Positions 16,336-26,710 are shown, counted from the first letter of the stretch. The stretch: 64,000 nucleotides of DNA from an uncultured Chitinophagaceae bacterium (GCA_936908745.1 CAKZFX010000009.1:1-64000), one strand, 5' to 3'. Numbers and translations are program-made. The notes: generated by a model from the letters alone, not told the origin.

Positions 16336-18558
16336 ATGAAGCAAATTATTTTAACAGGATTGATGAGTTGCGTTTTAGGTTTCGCTGTATCCGCACAACC
16401 TAAAAAACAGAAACAACCTTCTCAGGCGGATATGAACAAGATGATGGAAGAAGCGATGAAGGCCGAAGGCATGAGCAAGGAAGAACAGGAAGAGATGAAG
16501 AAGATGATGAAAGATGTAATGCCGGCATTAGAACAACACAATGCAACGATGGCCGACTATCCTGAATTTGCCGACAACAAAGAATTAGTACCAGCAAAAA
16601 GTATCGCTGTTGCAAAGAAAACATTGACCAAAGCCGAAGTAAGTGCATACGCCAGCGGCTTGTATGCAAAGCTGATGACCAAAGCCGATCCAACAGAAGC
16701 GGCATTGATCAAAAAAGTAATTGCACAAACACCAAAGGCAACAGATATTTCGCATGCGGCTGTATTAGCGATGCTGCAAGGTCACCCGCAAACTGCGCTA
16801 GGTTTGGCTATCAAAGCTGTGATGACAGAGCCTGCCAACCTTAACTGGCAGAATAATATGGCGGCATTGCTCACACAGCATGGTTATGCAGAACAGGCGA
16901 TGCCTTTATTACAGAAATTGAAAAATGACCTGGCCAACAACAGCACGGTGCTGAATAACCTGGCCAACGCATGGCTGAATATAGGCCAGCGGGATAGCGC
17001 CTTAGCGTATGCTATCGCTGCGATCAAAGTAAATGCGGCACATCCCGAAGCGGCACAGGTGGCCGGTGTGGTAAAAGAAAGTAAAGATCACGACCCTGTT
17101 GAAAATTATACTGCTGCGATGGAGAATGCGCCCAATCCTTTTACACAATCCATAATTAAAAACAATGGAAGCACTATAAAACTCACATGGGATAATATAA
17201 AAAAGAACCTGACCATTTTTGAATATTTCACAATGGATTGGCTGAAAATACCAAAATTGGGCAACAGCGTTAAAGGTTTTGAAAACGACATGGCTATTAA
17301 AAAAGCCTACGAAGAAGTAAAAGATAAAATAGAAGAGAAAATAACGCTGATGACAGAGCAGGCAGAAAGAGAACTGGATGCGTTGTCAGATAAAGGCGAT
17401 GATGCTTTTGCTTCGGAAATGATGAAATCCTCCATGGAAGGGCTTAGCTGGATGAGCAAACCTGCCGCCAATGTGCTGGAAGTGCTGCAAGCTTTTCAAA
17501 CACAAAACCAGTTGAGCTTTGCCGACACCTTACTAAAGATAGAGAACTGGAAAAATGAGTTGAAGAAGGAAAAGGATGCTAAGATAAAAGCGATCTATGC
17601 CAAGATCAATAATAAAAACAAAACCACCTGCGAGCAGTATAAATCCCAACTGGATTTATTAGAAAACGAATACCTCGAAACCGTCAACACACGTATCCAG
17701 AAAGTAATGGTGCGTCATATACAGGATTATCGTCAATGGCTGAACGCATGGATAACATGGAGCTGGTATGTGGCGGGCAATGTTAAAAACGCTATGCTGC
17801 TGCAGGATTTACAAGCTACTGCCCATTTAGCAGGCTTGTATTACCAGGCGGTTCAATTGCAGGAAGCGCTGCCTGAACATTGTGCGGTAGTTACAAAGAA
17901 AACAACGCATACCCTGCCGATACCGGAGATACCAAATTTTACCTGCCCGGCAGTTGTTGCGATTCCTTCGGGCAGCGAATGGCAGCAATTGGGCAACAGC
18001 GCCAAAGATTTTAATAAAAATATTTACAAGATCAGCAAAACGGATCAACCTGTTCCGAATGTTTCCGTTGCCTATGGCATTGGCGGACAGGTGGCGCAGC
18101 CCGGCCCTTCACCCTTTGTGAAAACAGCGAACGGATCGGTATTGCCCGCGGCCATAAATGCACATGAAACGGAAGAGCTGCATGGATACCCTACCGAATC
18201 CTCCCATCAAATGCCGGTATTGGAAGACCTCGCCCCCCTCCCTGACTTAGCCCGCAGTATTGTTGCTAAAAAATTGCTGACCGAAATGTTATCAGGCGAT
18301 TGTAAGAAAGTAAAAACCGATAAACAGAATTTTAAAGAAGCCATGGATGAGATTGATTTCTGGTATAAAATAAAAGCGGACATAAGAAGAATGAGGGCAC
18401 AACGCGAAGCAGCACAGCAAGCGGCCGATGCAGCGGCAGAGCAAAAAGAAGTGGACGCTATAAAAACAGAAGTACAGCAATCAGGATTGCAACCAACGAT
18501 CAGCAGTGGCCTGCAATCGCCCGGCACTTTTGCAACACAAAAAAACCTTTTTAAATAA
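16336..18558 (+). CDS. Secreted TPR/helical protein of unknown function
   Basis: This 740-residue exported protein has signal MKQIILTGLMSCVLGFAVSAQ. A Met/Lys/Glu-rich stretch (about 25-65; M-N-K-M-M-E-E-A-M-K) is followed by TPR-like helical pairs (about 95-245, including V-L-N-N-L-A-N-A-W-L-N-I-G-Q). A long charged helical middle (280-470) comes next, and an Ala/Gln-rich C-terminal helix (about 675-700) closes the protein. No enzyme motif was found. It probably acts as a periplasmic or surface scaffold. The closest functional clue is its position between secreted unknowns. Confidence 0.75.
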   Translation: MKQIILTGLMSCVLGFAVSAQPKKQKQPSQADMNKMMEEAMKAEGMSKEEQEEMKKMMKDVMPALEQHNATMADYPEFADNKELVPAKSIAVAKKTLTKAEVSAYASGLYAKLMTKADPTEAALIKKVIAQTPKATDISHAAVLAMLQGHPQTALGLAIKAVMTEPANLNWQNNMAALLTQHGYAEQAMPLLQKLKNDLANNSTVLNNLANAWLNIGQRDSALAYAIAAIKVNAAHPEAAQVAGVVKESKDHDPVENYTAAMENAPNPFTQSIIKNNGSTIKLTWDNIKKNLTIFEYFTMDWLKIPKLGNSVKGFENDMAIKKAYEEVKDKIEEKITLMTEQAERELDALSDKGDDAFASEMMKSSMEGLSWMSKPAANVLEVLQAFQTQNQLSFADTLLKIENWKNELKKEKDAKIKAIYAKINNKNKTTCEQYKSQLDLLENEYLETVNTRIQKVMVRHIQDYRQWLNAWITWSWYVAGNVKNAMLLQDLQATAHLAGLYYQAVQLQEALPEHCAVVTKKTTHTLPIPEIPNFTCPAVVAIPSGSEWQQLGNSAKDFNKNIYKISKTDQPVPNVSVAYGIGGQVAQPGPSPFVKTANGSVLPAAINAHETEELHGYPTESSHQMPVLEDLAPLPDLARSIVAKKLLTEMLSGDCKKVKTDKQNFKEAMDEIDFWYKIKADIRRMRAQREAAQQAADAAAEQKEVDAIKTEVQQSGLQPTISSGLQSPGTFATQKNLFK

Positions 18559-18576
18559 ACGCATAATAAAATAAAC

Positions 18577-19566
18577 ATGAAACGCAACCGCATTTTTGCA
18601 GCCACGCTGTTTACCGCTCTTGCTGCAACGGCTTTTAAAATGGTGGACGATATCATTAACCGGATTGGCATCACCCATTCTACAGCGCAAAATCATATCA
18701 TGAACAATTTGCTGGGTGATTTTGAACAACGCCCGGTTGATGTTTCCATAGTAGAAGATGGCAGCGGCAACCCGGCCAATGTTTATAACCAGCTCAAATC
18801 ATTTAAGCTGCCTTATCTGCGCCAGCAAATGCCAAAGCTGGTAGCAGGTGATAAAGCGGGAATGGCCAAAGAATTATGCGCTTATGTAAAAGAATATGTA
18901 AGCAGCCAGGAGTTTGCAGATAAATATGCCAAAATAAAAGAACAGACCAAACCCACCAGCGAGCCTTACCGCATGGATGCCGCCCAAATGGCGCAGTCCA
19001 AAAAAGACCTGAAAGAAATGGAGAATAATCTTGCGAAGATGAAGGCGCAGAAAATGCAGGCGCAATATATCAAGCAGATGGAAGATGGCATTGCTAATTT
19101 TAAAAAAACGATTGCAGAAAACCAGGACCCGACACCTAATAAAACAAAGTGGGAATATATGTATCCAGCCGATCCTGCTGTATTGGTAAAAAGAAGGTTG
19201 CAGGAATACCTTACACTGTCTGCCACTGTTGACTTCAATGCGCCATTGGCAGAAGCTGATAAGTATGGCAGAAAAAAGTTTATCAAACCTGAACATGAAA
19301 GCAAAAGCCTGAAATGGAAAGCGATTTATCGTGCAGGCAAAGAGGTGAATGACGTTGTGACTGCTTTTGTGAAAGAATGGCTGAAAGGGGAAATAATAGC
19401 GAAGGAAAAAGGAACAATGGCTAACTACAAAGATACGAAATCTCCGGGATCTTCTTCCGGCAACAGTAATAATGCCACTCCTGCCAGCAACACAGAACCT
19501 GCAGTGGAAAAAGCAAAGGAGAAAAAATCGTTATTCAAAAAACTGAAAGAAAAGATCGGTCAATAA
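18577..19566 (+). CDS. Exported helical protein of unknown function
   Basis: This 329-residue product has a short N-terminal hydrophobic segment (MKRNRIFAATLFTALAATAF) that may be a signal peptide or anchor. The rest is mostly helical and charged, with a coiled stretch (about 125-185; Q-S-K-K-D-L-K-E-M-E-N-N-L-A-K-M) and a Ser/Asn-rich linker before a Lys-rich C-terminus. It lies 18 bases after the previous gene and 13 before the next. I do not recognise the family. Confidence 0.7.
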   Translation: MKRNRIFAATLFTALAATAFKMVDDIINRIGITHSTAQNHIMNNLLGDFEQRPVDVSIVEDGSGNPANVYNQLKSFKLPYLRQQMPKLVAGDKAGMAKELCAYVKEYVSSQEFADKYAKIKEQTKPTSEPYRMDAAQMAQSKKDLKEMENNLAKMKAQKMQAQYIKQMEDGIANFKKTIAENQDPTPNKTKWEYMYPADPAVLVKRRLQEYLTLSATVDFNAPLAEADKYGRKKFIKPEHESKSLKWKAIYRAGKEVNDVVTAFVKEWLKGEIIAKEKGTMANYKDTKSPGSSSGNSNNATPASNTEPAVEKAKEKKSLFKKLKEKIGQ

Positions 19567-19579
19567 TTAAAAACGCAGC

Positions 19580-21199
19580 ATGCAAAAAATATTAACACTG
19601 TTATTGATGCTTTATGCTTCCGTTGCCATGGCACAAAAAGAAACCTTTGATATTATCAGCTTTACATCTCCAAAAGGATGGAAAAAAGATGTCAAAGAAG
19701 AACTGGTGCAATTTGTAAAAGAGGATAAAGCAAAAGGCACTTATTGCATCATCGGCCTTTACCATTCTGTAGATGCGGATGCTGACAGCAAAACCAACTT
19801 TGATGCGTCGTGGAAAATACTGGCAAAGGAAACGTTTAATATTACCGATGCCCCTGCGATGCGACCTCCTTATACTGAAAAAGGTTGGGAGCTGCAAACA
19901 GGTCATGCCAATTTTGATAACAATGGCAGCAAGGGTCTTGCGATGCTGGTAACGGCCAGCGCTTCTAATAAAGCAGTGAACCTGCTTGTTGTAACCAACT
20001 CCAATGCGTATGAATCGGAGATCAGCCAGTTCATGCAAAGCATTGATATGAAAAAACCACCAGCAGGTAATCCTGTTGCCACCACAACCACTGCCAGCAA
20101 TAATACTTCTATTGTTGGCATATGGGGTGATTACAACACGGAATCAAATGGTGTAATGAATGGTTTCCCGATGCTGACCGGTGGTTATTTCCGTAAAGAA
20201 TATACTTTTTACAAAGACGGCACTTATCTCTACCGTGTAAAAGACTGGTCGGTGACAGTAAGGGAAATCCGTTATGGGTATGAAACAGGCACGTATAAAG
20301 TAAATGGCAATCAACTGACCATCACTCCCTCAAAATCCGTTGGTGAGTTGTGGAGCAAAGCGCCAAGCGGCCGCACGGTCGGCTGGGGCAGCAAGGTAAA
20401 AAGCTATGTGTTTAAGCAGGAAACCATCACGTATAGTTTTGAAATAAGATACCTGTCGGGCATGGAACGCTCCTATCTCTACCTGTGGTGCAATAAACCC
20501 ACTGAAAGAGACGGCAGAAGAAGCAATGATAATAATGCGCTGCATGAATTCAGCTATGGCCAGCGCAATGCAAACGAAGAAGTATTGCTGGATAATCCGC
20601 CCGGCGTTAAAACAGGTTTTGAAAATAAAAGCATCACTGCTGCGTCGCAACCACAGACAACAACCGCTCCCATTGCCACTGCTGCTAATAGCGCTGTCAC
20701 AGGCTTATGGTGTACGTATGCGCTTGAGCCCGGAGGGTTTGTCAATGGCGTACCACAATACACTACCGGTTACCTGCGGACAGAATATCATTTTAACGCC
20801 AATGGCACTTACCTGTATCGTAAGAAAAACTGGCTGACCAAATCACCGGATATTTATTTTATCTATGAAACAGGGACGTATGCTGTGAACGGTAATCAAA
20901 TTACCCTTACGCCCAAACAAGGGAAAACAAATGTGTGGAGTAAGCCCAAAAGTATGAAGAACACAGAATGGGGCAGCCTGTTGAAAGCAACAGAGACAAG
21001 GCTGGAAAAAGTAGCCTATACTTTTAAAATTGAAACCGACCCGGCGTACAACAGCACTTCTCTTTTTTTAGTAACCGGGAAAGAAACCGAAAGAGATGGA
21101 AGTGGTTTGCTAAATGATGGCACACGTCAATTCCGGTATACACAACGACTAACCGCATCATTGATTGAGAACCCGCCCGGTGTGAAAACAGGATTCTAA
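19580..21199 (+). CDS. Secreted protein with tandemly duplicated lipocalin-like domains
   Basis: This 539-residue protein has signal MQKILTLLLMLYASVAMAQ, an N-terminal domain (about 20-155) and two copies of a beta domain (about 175-345 and 372-539). Each copy ends with the same word, N-P-P-G-V-K-T-G-F. Shared features of the copies are G-(I/L)-W, T-G-G-Y-F-R/T-T-G-Y-L-R, D/N-G-T-Y-L-Y-R and Y-E-T-G-T-Y-x-V-N-G-N-Q. The N-terminal domain is clearly paralogous to that of the next gene, which starts F-D-I-I and continues W-K-K-D-V-K. Function is unknown; ligand binding is a guess from the fold type. Confidence 0.75.
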   Translation: MQKILTLLLMLYASVAMAQKETFDIISFTSPKGWKKDVKEELVQFVKEDKAKGTYCIIGLYHSVDADADSKTNFDASWKILAKETFNITDAPAMRPPYTEKGWELQTGHANFDNNGSKGLAMLVTASASNKAVNLLVVTNSNAYESEISQFMQSIDMKKPPAGNPVATTTTASNNTSIVGIWGDYNTESNGVMNGFPMLTGGYFRKEYTFYKDGTYLYRVKDWSVTVREIRYGYETGTYKVNGNQLTITPSKSVGELWSKAPSGRTVGWGSKVKSYVFKQETITYSFEIRYLSGMERSYLYLWCNKPTERDGRRSNDNNALHEFSYGQRNANEEVLLDNPPGVKTGFENKSITAASQPQTTTAPIATAANSAVTGLWCTYALEPGGFVNGVPQYTTGYLRTEYHFNANGTYLYRKKNWLTKSPDIYFIYETGTYAVNGNQITLTPKQGKTNVWSKPKSMKNTEWGSLLKATETRLEKVAYTFKIETDPAYNSTSLFLVTGKETERDGSGLLNDGTRQFRYTQRLTASLIENPPGVKTGF

Positions 21200-21241
21200 A
21201 CAACGACCTATTTAACATTTGTTAAAAGAAAATAAAGAACT

Positions 21242-22630
21242 ATGCGTCAATTATTTTTACTGATCGCCCTTGCTGCAAGCTCTGCATTGTTTGCACAGTC
21301 GCAATTTGACATTATTACTTATACAGCGCCTAAGAACTGGAAAAAAGATGTCAAAAAGGATCTTGTTCAGTTTACCAAAGAAGACAAGACAAAGAATACT
21401 TATTGCCTTATCACATTGTATAAGGCCATTGATGCCGGTGATGATGCAAAACAAAACTTTGATCTTTCTTGGGAAGCGTTGGTAAAACAAACCTTCGGCG
21501 CTGACGAAGCCCCGACCATGCAACCCGCCGCCAGTGATGATGGCTGGAGTATTGAAAGCGGTTACGCCACCTTTGATAAGGATGGCAACAAAGGCATTGT
21601 GATGCTGGTAACGGCCACCGGCTCGGCCAAAGCCGTCAACGTACTCGTATTGACCAATACAGATGCCTATGAAGCCGATGTGACAAAATTTTTGGAAAGC
21701 CTTGACATAAAAAAACCGGCTACAAAACCGGCTGTGAATACTGTAAAAACGAACCCGCCTCCTGTTCCTGTTACGAATAGCAAATTCAAATTCACCACCA
21801 CCAATTTTGATGATGGCTGGACAGCCGTTGAAAAAGAAGACTGGGTAGAAGTGACCAAGGGAAAAGTAAAAGTGTTATTGCATTATCCAAAAGAAGGCAC
21901 CATTTTTCCCGCCGATCCTGCGCCGATGACCAATGCGGCATGGGATATACTGGTAGCGCCACGTTACAGCAATCTTAAGAATTATAAAACTTCCTATATC
22001 AGCAATTACGTGAGAGGTTACCTTGGCATGGGTTATATGAAAGAAAATGCAACCAACGCCGATGTGTTTGTATTCTTCTTCCGTATGAACAATGGCTGGA
22101 TAGAGTGTATAACGCCGGATAAAAAAACATTTATGGACCAGTTTAAGTTTGACCCCGAAGCCATGCGTTGGGACAGCGAAATAGATGCGGTAAAAACCGT
22201 AGATATCATGTCCACTTATAACCGGTTTGCCGTAGCCGCTTCTGACCTGAACGGAACAGGCGAATGGAGTTCTAATTTTTCAAGCAATACGTACTATGCG
22301 AATATCTACACAGGCATGAGTGCGGGTATGAGTACCTATTCCTCGGGACAGGATTTCACTTTTTTACCCGGACAAAAGTTCAAATGGAGCCTGGTGGCTA
22401 CTAACTCTTATGGCGGCTCCACCAGCTTTGCACAAGCCAAAGGCGAAGGCACATGGAAGATGAATAACGATTGGCAAATTTGGTTCAGCAATATTGAAAA
22501 AAAACCTAAACGATACAACGCCTATTTTTCCTGTATCAAAGGTGCCCGTTTCCTGAACCTCATTGATGCGGACTATCCCGGTAGCGGCATTTATACACAA
22601 TTTGGTCGTGTGGTGAAAGAGAAAAAATAA
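21242..22630 (+). CDS. Secreted protein, paralogue of its upstream neighbour
   Basis: This 462-residue protein has signal MRQLFLLIALAASSALFAQ and an N-terminal domain (about 20-160) paralogous to that of the gene at 19580. The two share F-D-I-I-x-(F/Y)-T-(S/A)-P-K and a W-K-K-D-V-K block, L-V-Q-F and G-x-x-M-L-V-T-A. The C-terminal part differs: a domain at about 175-310 and a beta-rich end (about 330-462) with F-L-P-G-Q-K-F-K-W-S and G-T-W-K-M. Domain shuffling after gene duplication is likely. Function is unknown. Confidence 0.75.
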   Translation: MRQLFLLIALAASSALFAQSQFDIITYTAPKNWKKDVKKDLVQFTKEDKTKNTYCLITLYKAIDAGDDAKQNFDLSWEALVKQTFGADEAPTMQPAASDDGWSIESGYATFDKDGNKGIVMLVTATGSAKAVNVLVLTNTDAYEADVTKFLESLDIKKPATKPAVNTVKTNPPPVPVTNSKFKFTTTNFDDGWTAVEKEDWVEVTKGKVKVLLHYPKEGTIFPADPAPMTNAAWDILVAPRYSNLKNYKTSYISNYVRGYLGMGYMKENATNADVFVFFFRMNNGWIECITPDKKTFMDQFKFDPEAMRWDSEIDAVKTVDIMSTYNRFAVAASDLNGTGEWSSNFSSNTYYANIYTGMSAGMSTYSSGQDFTFLPGQKFKWSLVATNSYGGSTSFAQAKGEGTWKMNNDWQIWFSNIEKKPKRYNAYFSCIKGARFLNLIDADYPGSGIYTQFGRVVKEKK

Positions 22631-22661
22631 AACAAGGAACTATTCATTCAACTATATAGCC

Positions 22662-23876
22662 ATGAAAATTATTTTTTCAGTTATTGCAATGGTTGCGTTG
22701 AGCTTAACAGCAGGTGCGCAACGTACTTGTGCCGATAAAGCAGAGCTGGACAGTGAGCCGGGCAAATACCTTACTTCCGCACAGTATCCCTGGCCTGCGG
22801 TACGGGCAGCCTATTACAGTAAACTGAACACAGCCGCAGAGAAAGCGACCGGTAAACAAACGCTGGAACAAATAGAAAAACTGGAACAAAAAACACGCAG
22901 CAATTTTACACTCACCGGCGGCTCATTGGAAAATACTTTTTCCAGCGAAGGCTACCAGTTTATCGGCGACAGTCGTTTGGCAGATTATCGCTTGCAACAG
23001 GGCTTTTTTGAATGGATCTGTGTTAATAAAAAAATGCAGCGCAATGGTGAATACAGCACGGTACTGAGAATATATGTAAACAGCCTGCCCATCAACAATC
23101 TTACTTATACGAATTCATTACGCATCGCCTTTTCCGATGTATTCGAAAATGCGCTTTCATTAAAAGACCCGAAAAAGTATAAACCGGGCACAGCATCGCC
23201 ACTGATCCCTTTTCTCACTTATTTTTCTACTAAGGCACCCGGCTTTGCTGAAGCCGTTAACAGCAATGGGAAAATGTATTACCAGGATGTGCCGGAAGAA
23301 AAAATACGGCAGGGCAGCCGTGACCTTATTACCCGCTACTGGGTGATCGGCCAGCAGGATACGCCTGTACTCGTTGAAGTATCAAGAAAAGAATACCTCG
23401 AAAGCCTCCTTGAGTATTTTGAAAGAGAGAAACAATATTTTCCTGCGAAATTAGCGGCTGCTAAAAAAGAGGGTAACAGTGAATATGAACGTAAGCTGAA
23501 ACAATACGCCAACTGGGAATCCATTATTGAAAACAAAAAAGCATTGGTCGCAAAAGTGTTAAGAGAAAACACAACTGAGTGGCTTTCCCAACAGGCTGTT
23601 GTGAACCCCGACCAGGATAGCTACCTGAACCAAAAGGAAAGCCTGCCTGTAGAAACCTCCCGCCATACATTCAGGAATTTTTATGATAGCGATACGAAAG
23701 CCGTAAAACTGTATAAATACAACCCCGCTTACTTTACGGCTACAGTTCCCAATGCCGCCACGCCAAAACTGGTCACGATTGCGTACCGGTATATCCCCCA
23801 GCCTTCCTCGCTACGGCTGATCAACAATTTCACGACCCATTTTGACAAAACGGGTTGGCAGTCACTTGTCAAATAA
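22662..23876 (+). CDS. Secreted protein of unknown function
   Basis: This 404-residue product has signal MKIIFSVIAMVALSLTAGAQ and an early Cys (R-T-C-A-D-K). The body is mixed alpha/beta with a helical region rich in Lys/Glu/Tyr near 245-315 (E-Y-L-E-S-L-L-E-Y-F-E-R-E-K-Q-Y-F). The C-terminus reads as beta strands. No known motif was recognised. It lies 31 bases after the previous gene. The 175-nt gap after it is the longest inside the run, so a transcript boundary may lie there. Confidence 0.7.
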   Translation: MKIIFSVIAMVALSLTAGAQRTCADKAELDSEPGKYLTSAQYPWPAVRAAYYSKLNTAAEKATGKQTLEQIEKLEQKTRSNFTLTGGSLENTFSSEGYQFIGDSRLADYRLQQGFFEWICVNKKMQRNGEYSTVLRIYVNSLPINNLTYTNSLRIAFSDVFENALSLKDPKKYKPGTASPLIPFLTYFSTKAPGFAEAVNSNGKMYYQDVPEEKIRQGSRDLITRYWVIGQQDTPVLVEVSRKEYLESLLEYFEREKQYFPAKLAAAKKEGNSEYERKLKQYANWESIIENKKALVAKVLRENTTEWLSQQAVVNPDQDSYLNQKESLPVETSRHTFRNFYDSDTKAVKLYKYNPAYFTATVPNAATPKLVTIAYRYIPQPSSLRLINNFTTHFDKTGWQSLVK

Positions 23877-24051
23877 TTGCAAAAGTCCTGCCCTTCCCTG
23901 TCAAAATCCCTCTTTTAGAGGATAGGCCGGTAGCCTATGTATTTGCATTTTTATAATGAAAAAGAAAGCAACCATAAATATTTACACACTCACTGGGATG
24001 ATTAACCAGGCTAATTCCATGTGTCCAATGAAAACAATAAAAAATAATCAC

Positions 24052-24765
24052 ATGAAAAAAGCAGCTTTTATAATAGGATTCGCCTTGCTGGCAATACAAG
24101 GTTTGCAGGCACAGTTGACACCTCCGCAGCCAATAAAAAAAACACCGGTGATCAAAACACAAACTTCACCGGGCCTGGAGTCGCAACCAACAAGACCGCA
24201 GGCACCGGCACCAGCGATCAATAATGCTTCTTATTTTTTATCCACTGTAAAAGTGACGATCGGCACCGGTAGCGACAATAAAGAATCATTATCCAATGTC
24301 AGTATTGAACTGGCGGCGAGAGATGCCGGTTTTCAAATCTTTGCACAGAATGATAATACCAATGAATTTAAATCTAATAACAGTGTGACTGTCGGACTGG
24401 ATAAATCAAGTTCCTTTACTTCAAGCTCCAATAAGAATATAATACCAACAGCCTATTATTCATCGGCAACGGGTACCAAGTCCATTTCATTAAAGGACAT
24501 AGAAACCTATGGTTTGTCGCTGCGCATTATTTACAAACCCAATTTTTTCGCGGATGCCTGGAAGATTGAAACGGTGACTATTACATTGGAATTTAAAGAC
24601 GCCGGTAATAAACTCCATCCCAATTCTGGGCAAAAGACAATAACGTTTTCCAATGCAGCTACATTCTTAGACAATTTTGATAAACGCATATTGATCTGCA
24701 CTGCAGATGGTTCGTTTAACCCGCTCACCTCTTTTGTTACAAAAGACTTTTCAAAAAGATGGTAA
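24052..24765 (+). CDS. Secreted small beta protein of unknown function
   Basis: I start at ATG 24052 (MKKAAFIIGFALLAIQGLQAQ, a clean signal peptide), giving 237 residues; the reading frame is open back to 23956 but lacks a signal there. A Pro/Thr-rich linker (about 23-55) precedes one beta-sandwich-like domain. That domain has V-K-V-T-I-G-T-G-S-D-N-K-E-S-L-S-N-V near its start and I-E-T-V-T-I-T-L-E-F-K near its end, a pattern reminiscent of lipoprotein PLAT-like domains but not diagnostic. The next gene's start is 14 bases after the stop. Confidence 0.68.
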   Translation: MKKAAFIIGFALLAIQGLQAQLTPPQPIKKTPVIKTQTSPGLESQPTRPQAPAPAINNASYFLSTVKVTIGTGSDNKESLSNVSIELAARDAGFQIFAQNDNTNEFKSNNSVTVGLDKSSSFTSSSNKNIIPTAYYSSATGTKSISLKDIETYGLSLRIIYKPNFFADAWKIETVTITLEFKDAGNKLHPNSGQKTITFSNAATFLDNFDKRILICTADGSFNPLTSFVTKDFSKRW

Positions 24766-24779
24766 ATCATTCTGCCACT

Positions 24780-26693
24780 ATGAAAAAGACAATTGCCTTT
24801 CTGTATTTTATTACTGCTTGTGCTTGCAGCATGGCACAGCCTGTCAACTCAAGAGGCTGGTACGAAAGCAAGGACCTTGAAGATGTAGAAGTAGGCTGGA
24901 TCAGCGTATTGAAATTCAAACAACCTTCTAAACCTTTTACACAGAACGGCTGGAAGTATACTGCCGAACAGACAGGCTTTAGCGAAAAAATAATTACATG
25001 GTGGCAGCAATCATATACGCCTGTGGGTTTGCTTGGCGAAATGAAACAAAGTGTGTTGGCCCCTGCATTATCTAATTACCAGAAGGGAGGTTACAGGCAA
25101 TTGTCGGATGACAGTCGTTTTGCGCTGCCCAATACCTACGGTGCATACAGCAACATGCACAAATGCCTGATAAAAACAAAGACACACAAGTTCTGGCCCA
25201 TGACCGGCAACCATTGTGATATTCCATGGAATATCATGGCAAATAACGTGGAGTTAATTACCAACCAGGTGGCCGGTATTTCTTCGCCTCAGGAATATTA
25301 TTTTACAATGCCTACCTACAAGATCGGGCAAACCGGTGGTTTTGATGCCGATTTTTATCAGAATTATGCCAGTTATCGTGACTTCACCAACAGTCCTAAT
25401 TTAAAAAACTACCTGCATTATTTCCGGCCGGATATAAGCCGCTATGTTGTCATTATGACCAAAGACAACCAACCATTGCCTTTTGAACAGGTAACAGTTG
25501 GTCAGTTCCTTAGCCGCATTGAAGCACAATTTCCTGTGATACATAAAATGAACAGCGATTCCAAAGTGCCTAATTTATTGGAAAGCGCCAAAAGAGGATT
25601 TCAAATTGTAAAGGAGAAATATAAAAACCGTCACGATGAGTTTGTGTATTTCAATAGTCCTAACAAACAGGATATAAGTCTCTACGATTTCCAGTTTATA
25701 GAAGAAGGCAAAGAGTTTACTTTATTTTATACAGAAGCTTTTACCAAAGCCATCAACAACGGGTATAGTTCCCGCAGTGCACATATCAATTATCCTTTGC
25801 TGCGTTTGAAAAAAGCTGTGAAAGAAGCCTGTGCCACCGGTGGACCCCAATGGATTGTTTTTTCGCTCGACCTTCCGATTGATTTTGGTTTTCGTGGCAA
25901 TGTGGACCTGATGGACAATTTCGTCAGCCGTTTTAATTACGCCTACGTATATGATTATTTCTTTGGCACCCGACCGACAGAACCATATCGCTCAGTCAAT
26001 TTTGTAAGCGATAAAGAAAAAAATGAAAAAGCGGCACCTGCGGCTCTTTCTGAACAGGCTAAAAAATATGCTGCCGATAAAGCTGTTTTGTTCTTTGAAG
26101 ATTTTTCTTCCACCGCCGCCGGCACCTCTCCTGCCAACTGGAGTTTGGAAAACAGCCAGAATAGCGGCAACAAACCTGTTGTGGTTGAAATAAATGGTGT
26201 GCAAGGCAAATGGCTTCAACTAAAAAGAACGGCTTATCCCACTAAACTTTCGTTGCCGCTAACCGGCGATTATACCATCAGCTTTGATCTGCTGGTGCAA
26301 AAAGGCGATGTGCCCTGGGGCACACCGGGTATGCGACTGGAATTACGGGCAGCCGGCAACATCCATTACAGCATTGATGTTTCGCCCGGCGATATGAACA
26401 GGAAAGATGCAGCGGGCTGGGTGATGATCGGTCAAAATATGCCGGAAGGTTATGGCACCTGTAAAACAGCAAGCTATTATTCCATTGCTGATTTTACCGG
26501 CAGCAAACCTGTGAACCAGGTGACCATGTCTGTGCAGAAAAAAGGTGAACGCATAACAGTGCTTTGCAATAACAATAAAGTATATGAATGCGAAAAAGCA
26601 GCACCCGCAGATATCAGTTTTAAAACCCTGCAGTTTGTTGTCAATGAAAAAAATGTGTACCAGCTAAGTAATATACTGGTGAGAAAACAATAA
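24780..26693 (+). CDS. Large secreted protein with C-terminal LamG-like domain
   Basis: The 637-residue protein begins at ATG 24780 (MKKTIAFLYFITACACSMAQ). The N-terminal part (about 25-420) matches no family I know; it contains a W-W-Q-Q-S segment and a late F-S-L-D-L-P-I-D-F-G-F. After a Lys/Ala linker (about 425-445) a jelly-roll domain begins at F-F-E-D-F-S-S with Y-T-I-S-F-D-L-L and M-R-L-E-L-R-A-A, typical of LamG/3-keto-disaccharide-hydrolase-like folds that bind glycans. It lies 17 bases before the M48 gene. Its role is unknown. Confidence 0.72.
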   Translation: MKKTIAFLYFITACACSMAQPVNSRGWYESKDLEDVEVGWISVLKFKQPSKPFTQNGWKYTAEQTGFSEKIITWWQQSYTPVGLLGEMKQSVLAPALSNYQKGGYRQLSDDSRFALPNTYGAYSNMHKCLIKTKTHKFWPMTGNHCDIPWNIMANNVELITNQVAGISSPQEYYFTMPTYKIGQTGGFDADFYQNYASYRDFTNSPNLKNYLHYFRPDISRYVVIMTKDNQPLPFEQVTVGQFLSRIEAQFPVIHKMNSDSKVPNLLESAKRGFQIVKEKYKNRHDEFVYFNSPNKQDISLYDFQFIEEGKEFTLFYTEAFTKAINNGYSSRSAHINYPLLRLKKAVKEACATGGPQWIVFSLDLPIDFGFRGNVDLMDNFVSRFNYAYVYDYFFGTRPTEPYRSVNFVSDKEKNEKAAPAALSEQAKKYAADKAVLFFEDFSSTAAGTSPANWSLENSQNSGNKPVVVEINGVQGKWLQLKRTAYPTKLSLPLTGDYTISFDLLVQKGDVPWGTPGMRLELRAAGNIHYSIDVSPGDMNRKDAAGWVMIGQNMPEGYGTCKTASYYSIADFTGSKPVNQVTMSVQKKGERITVLCNNNKVYECEKAAPADISFKTLQFVVNEKNVYQLSNILVRKQ

Positions 26694-26710
26694 ACCTATA
26701 ACCTTATAAT

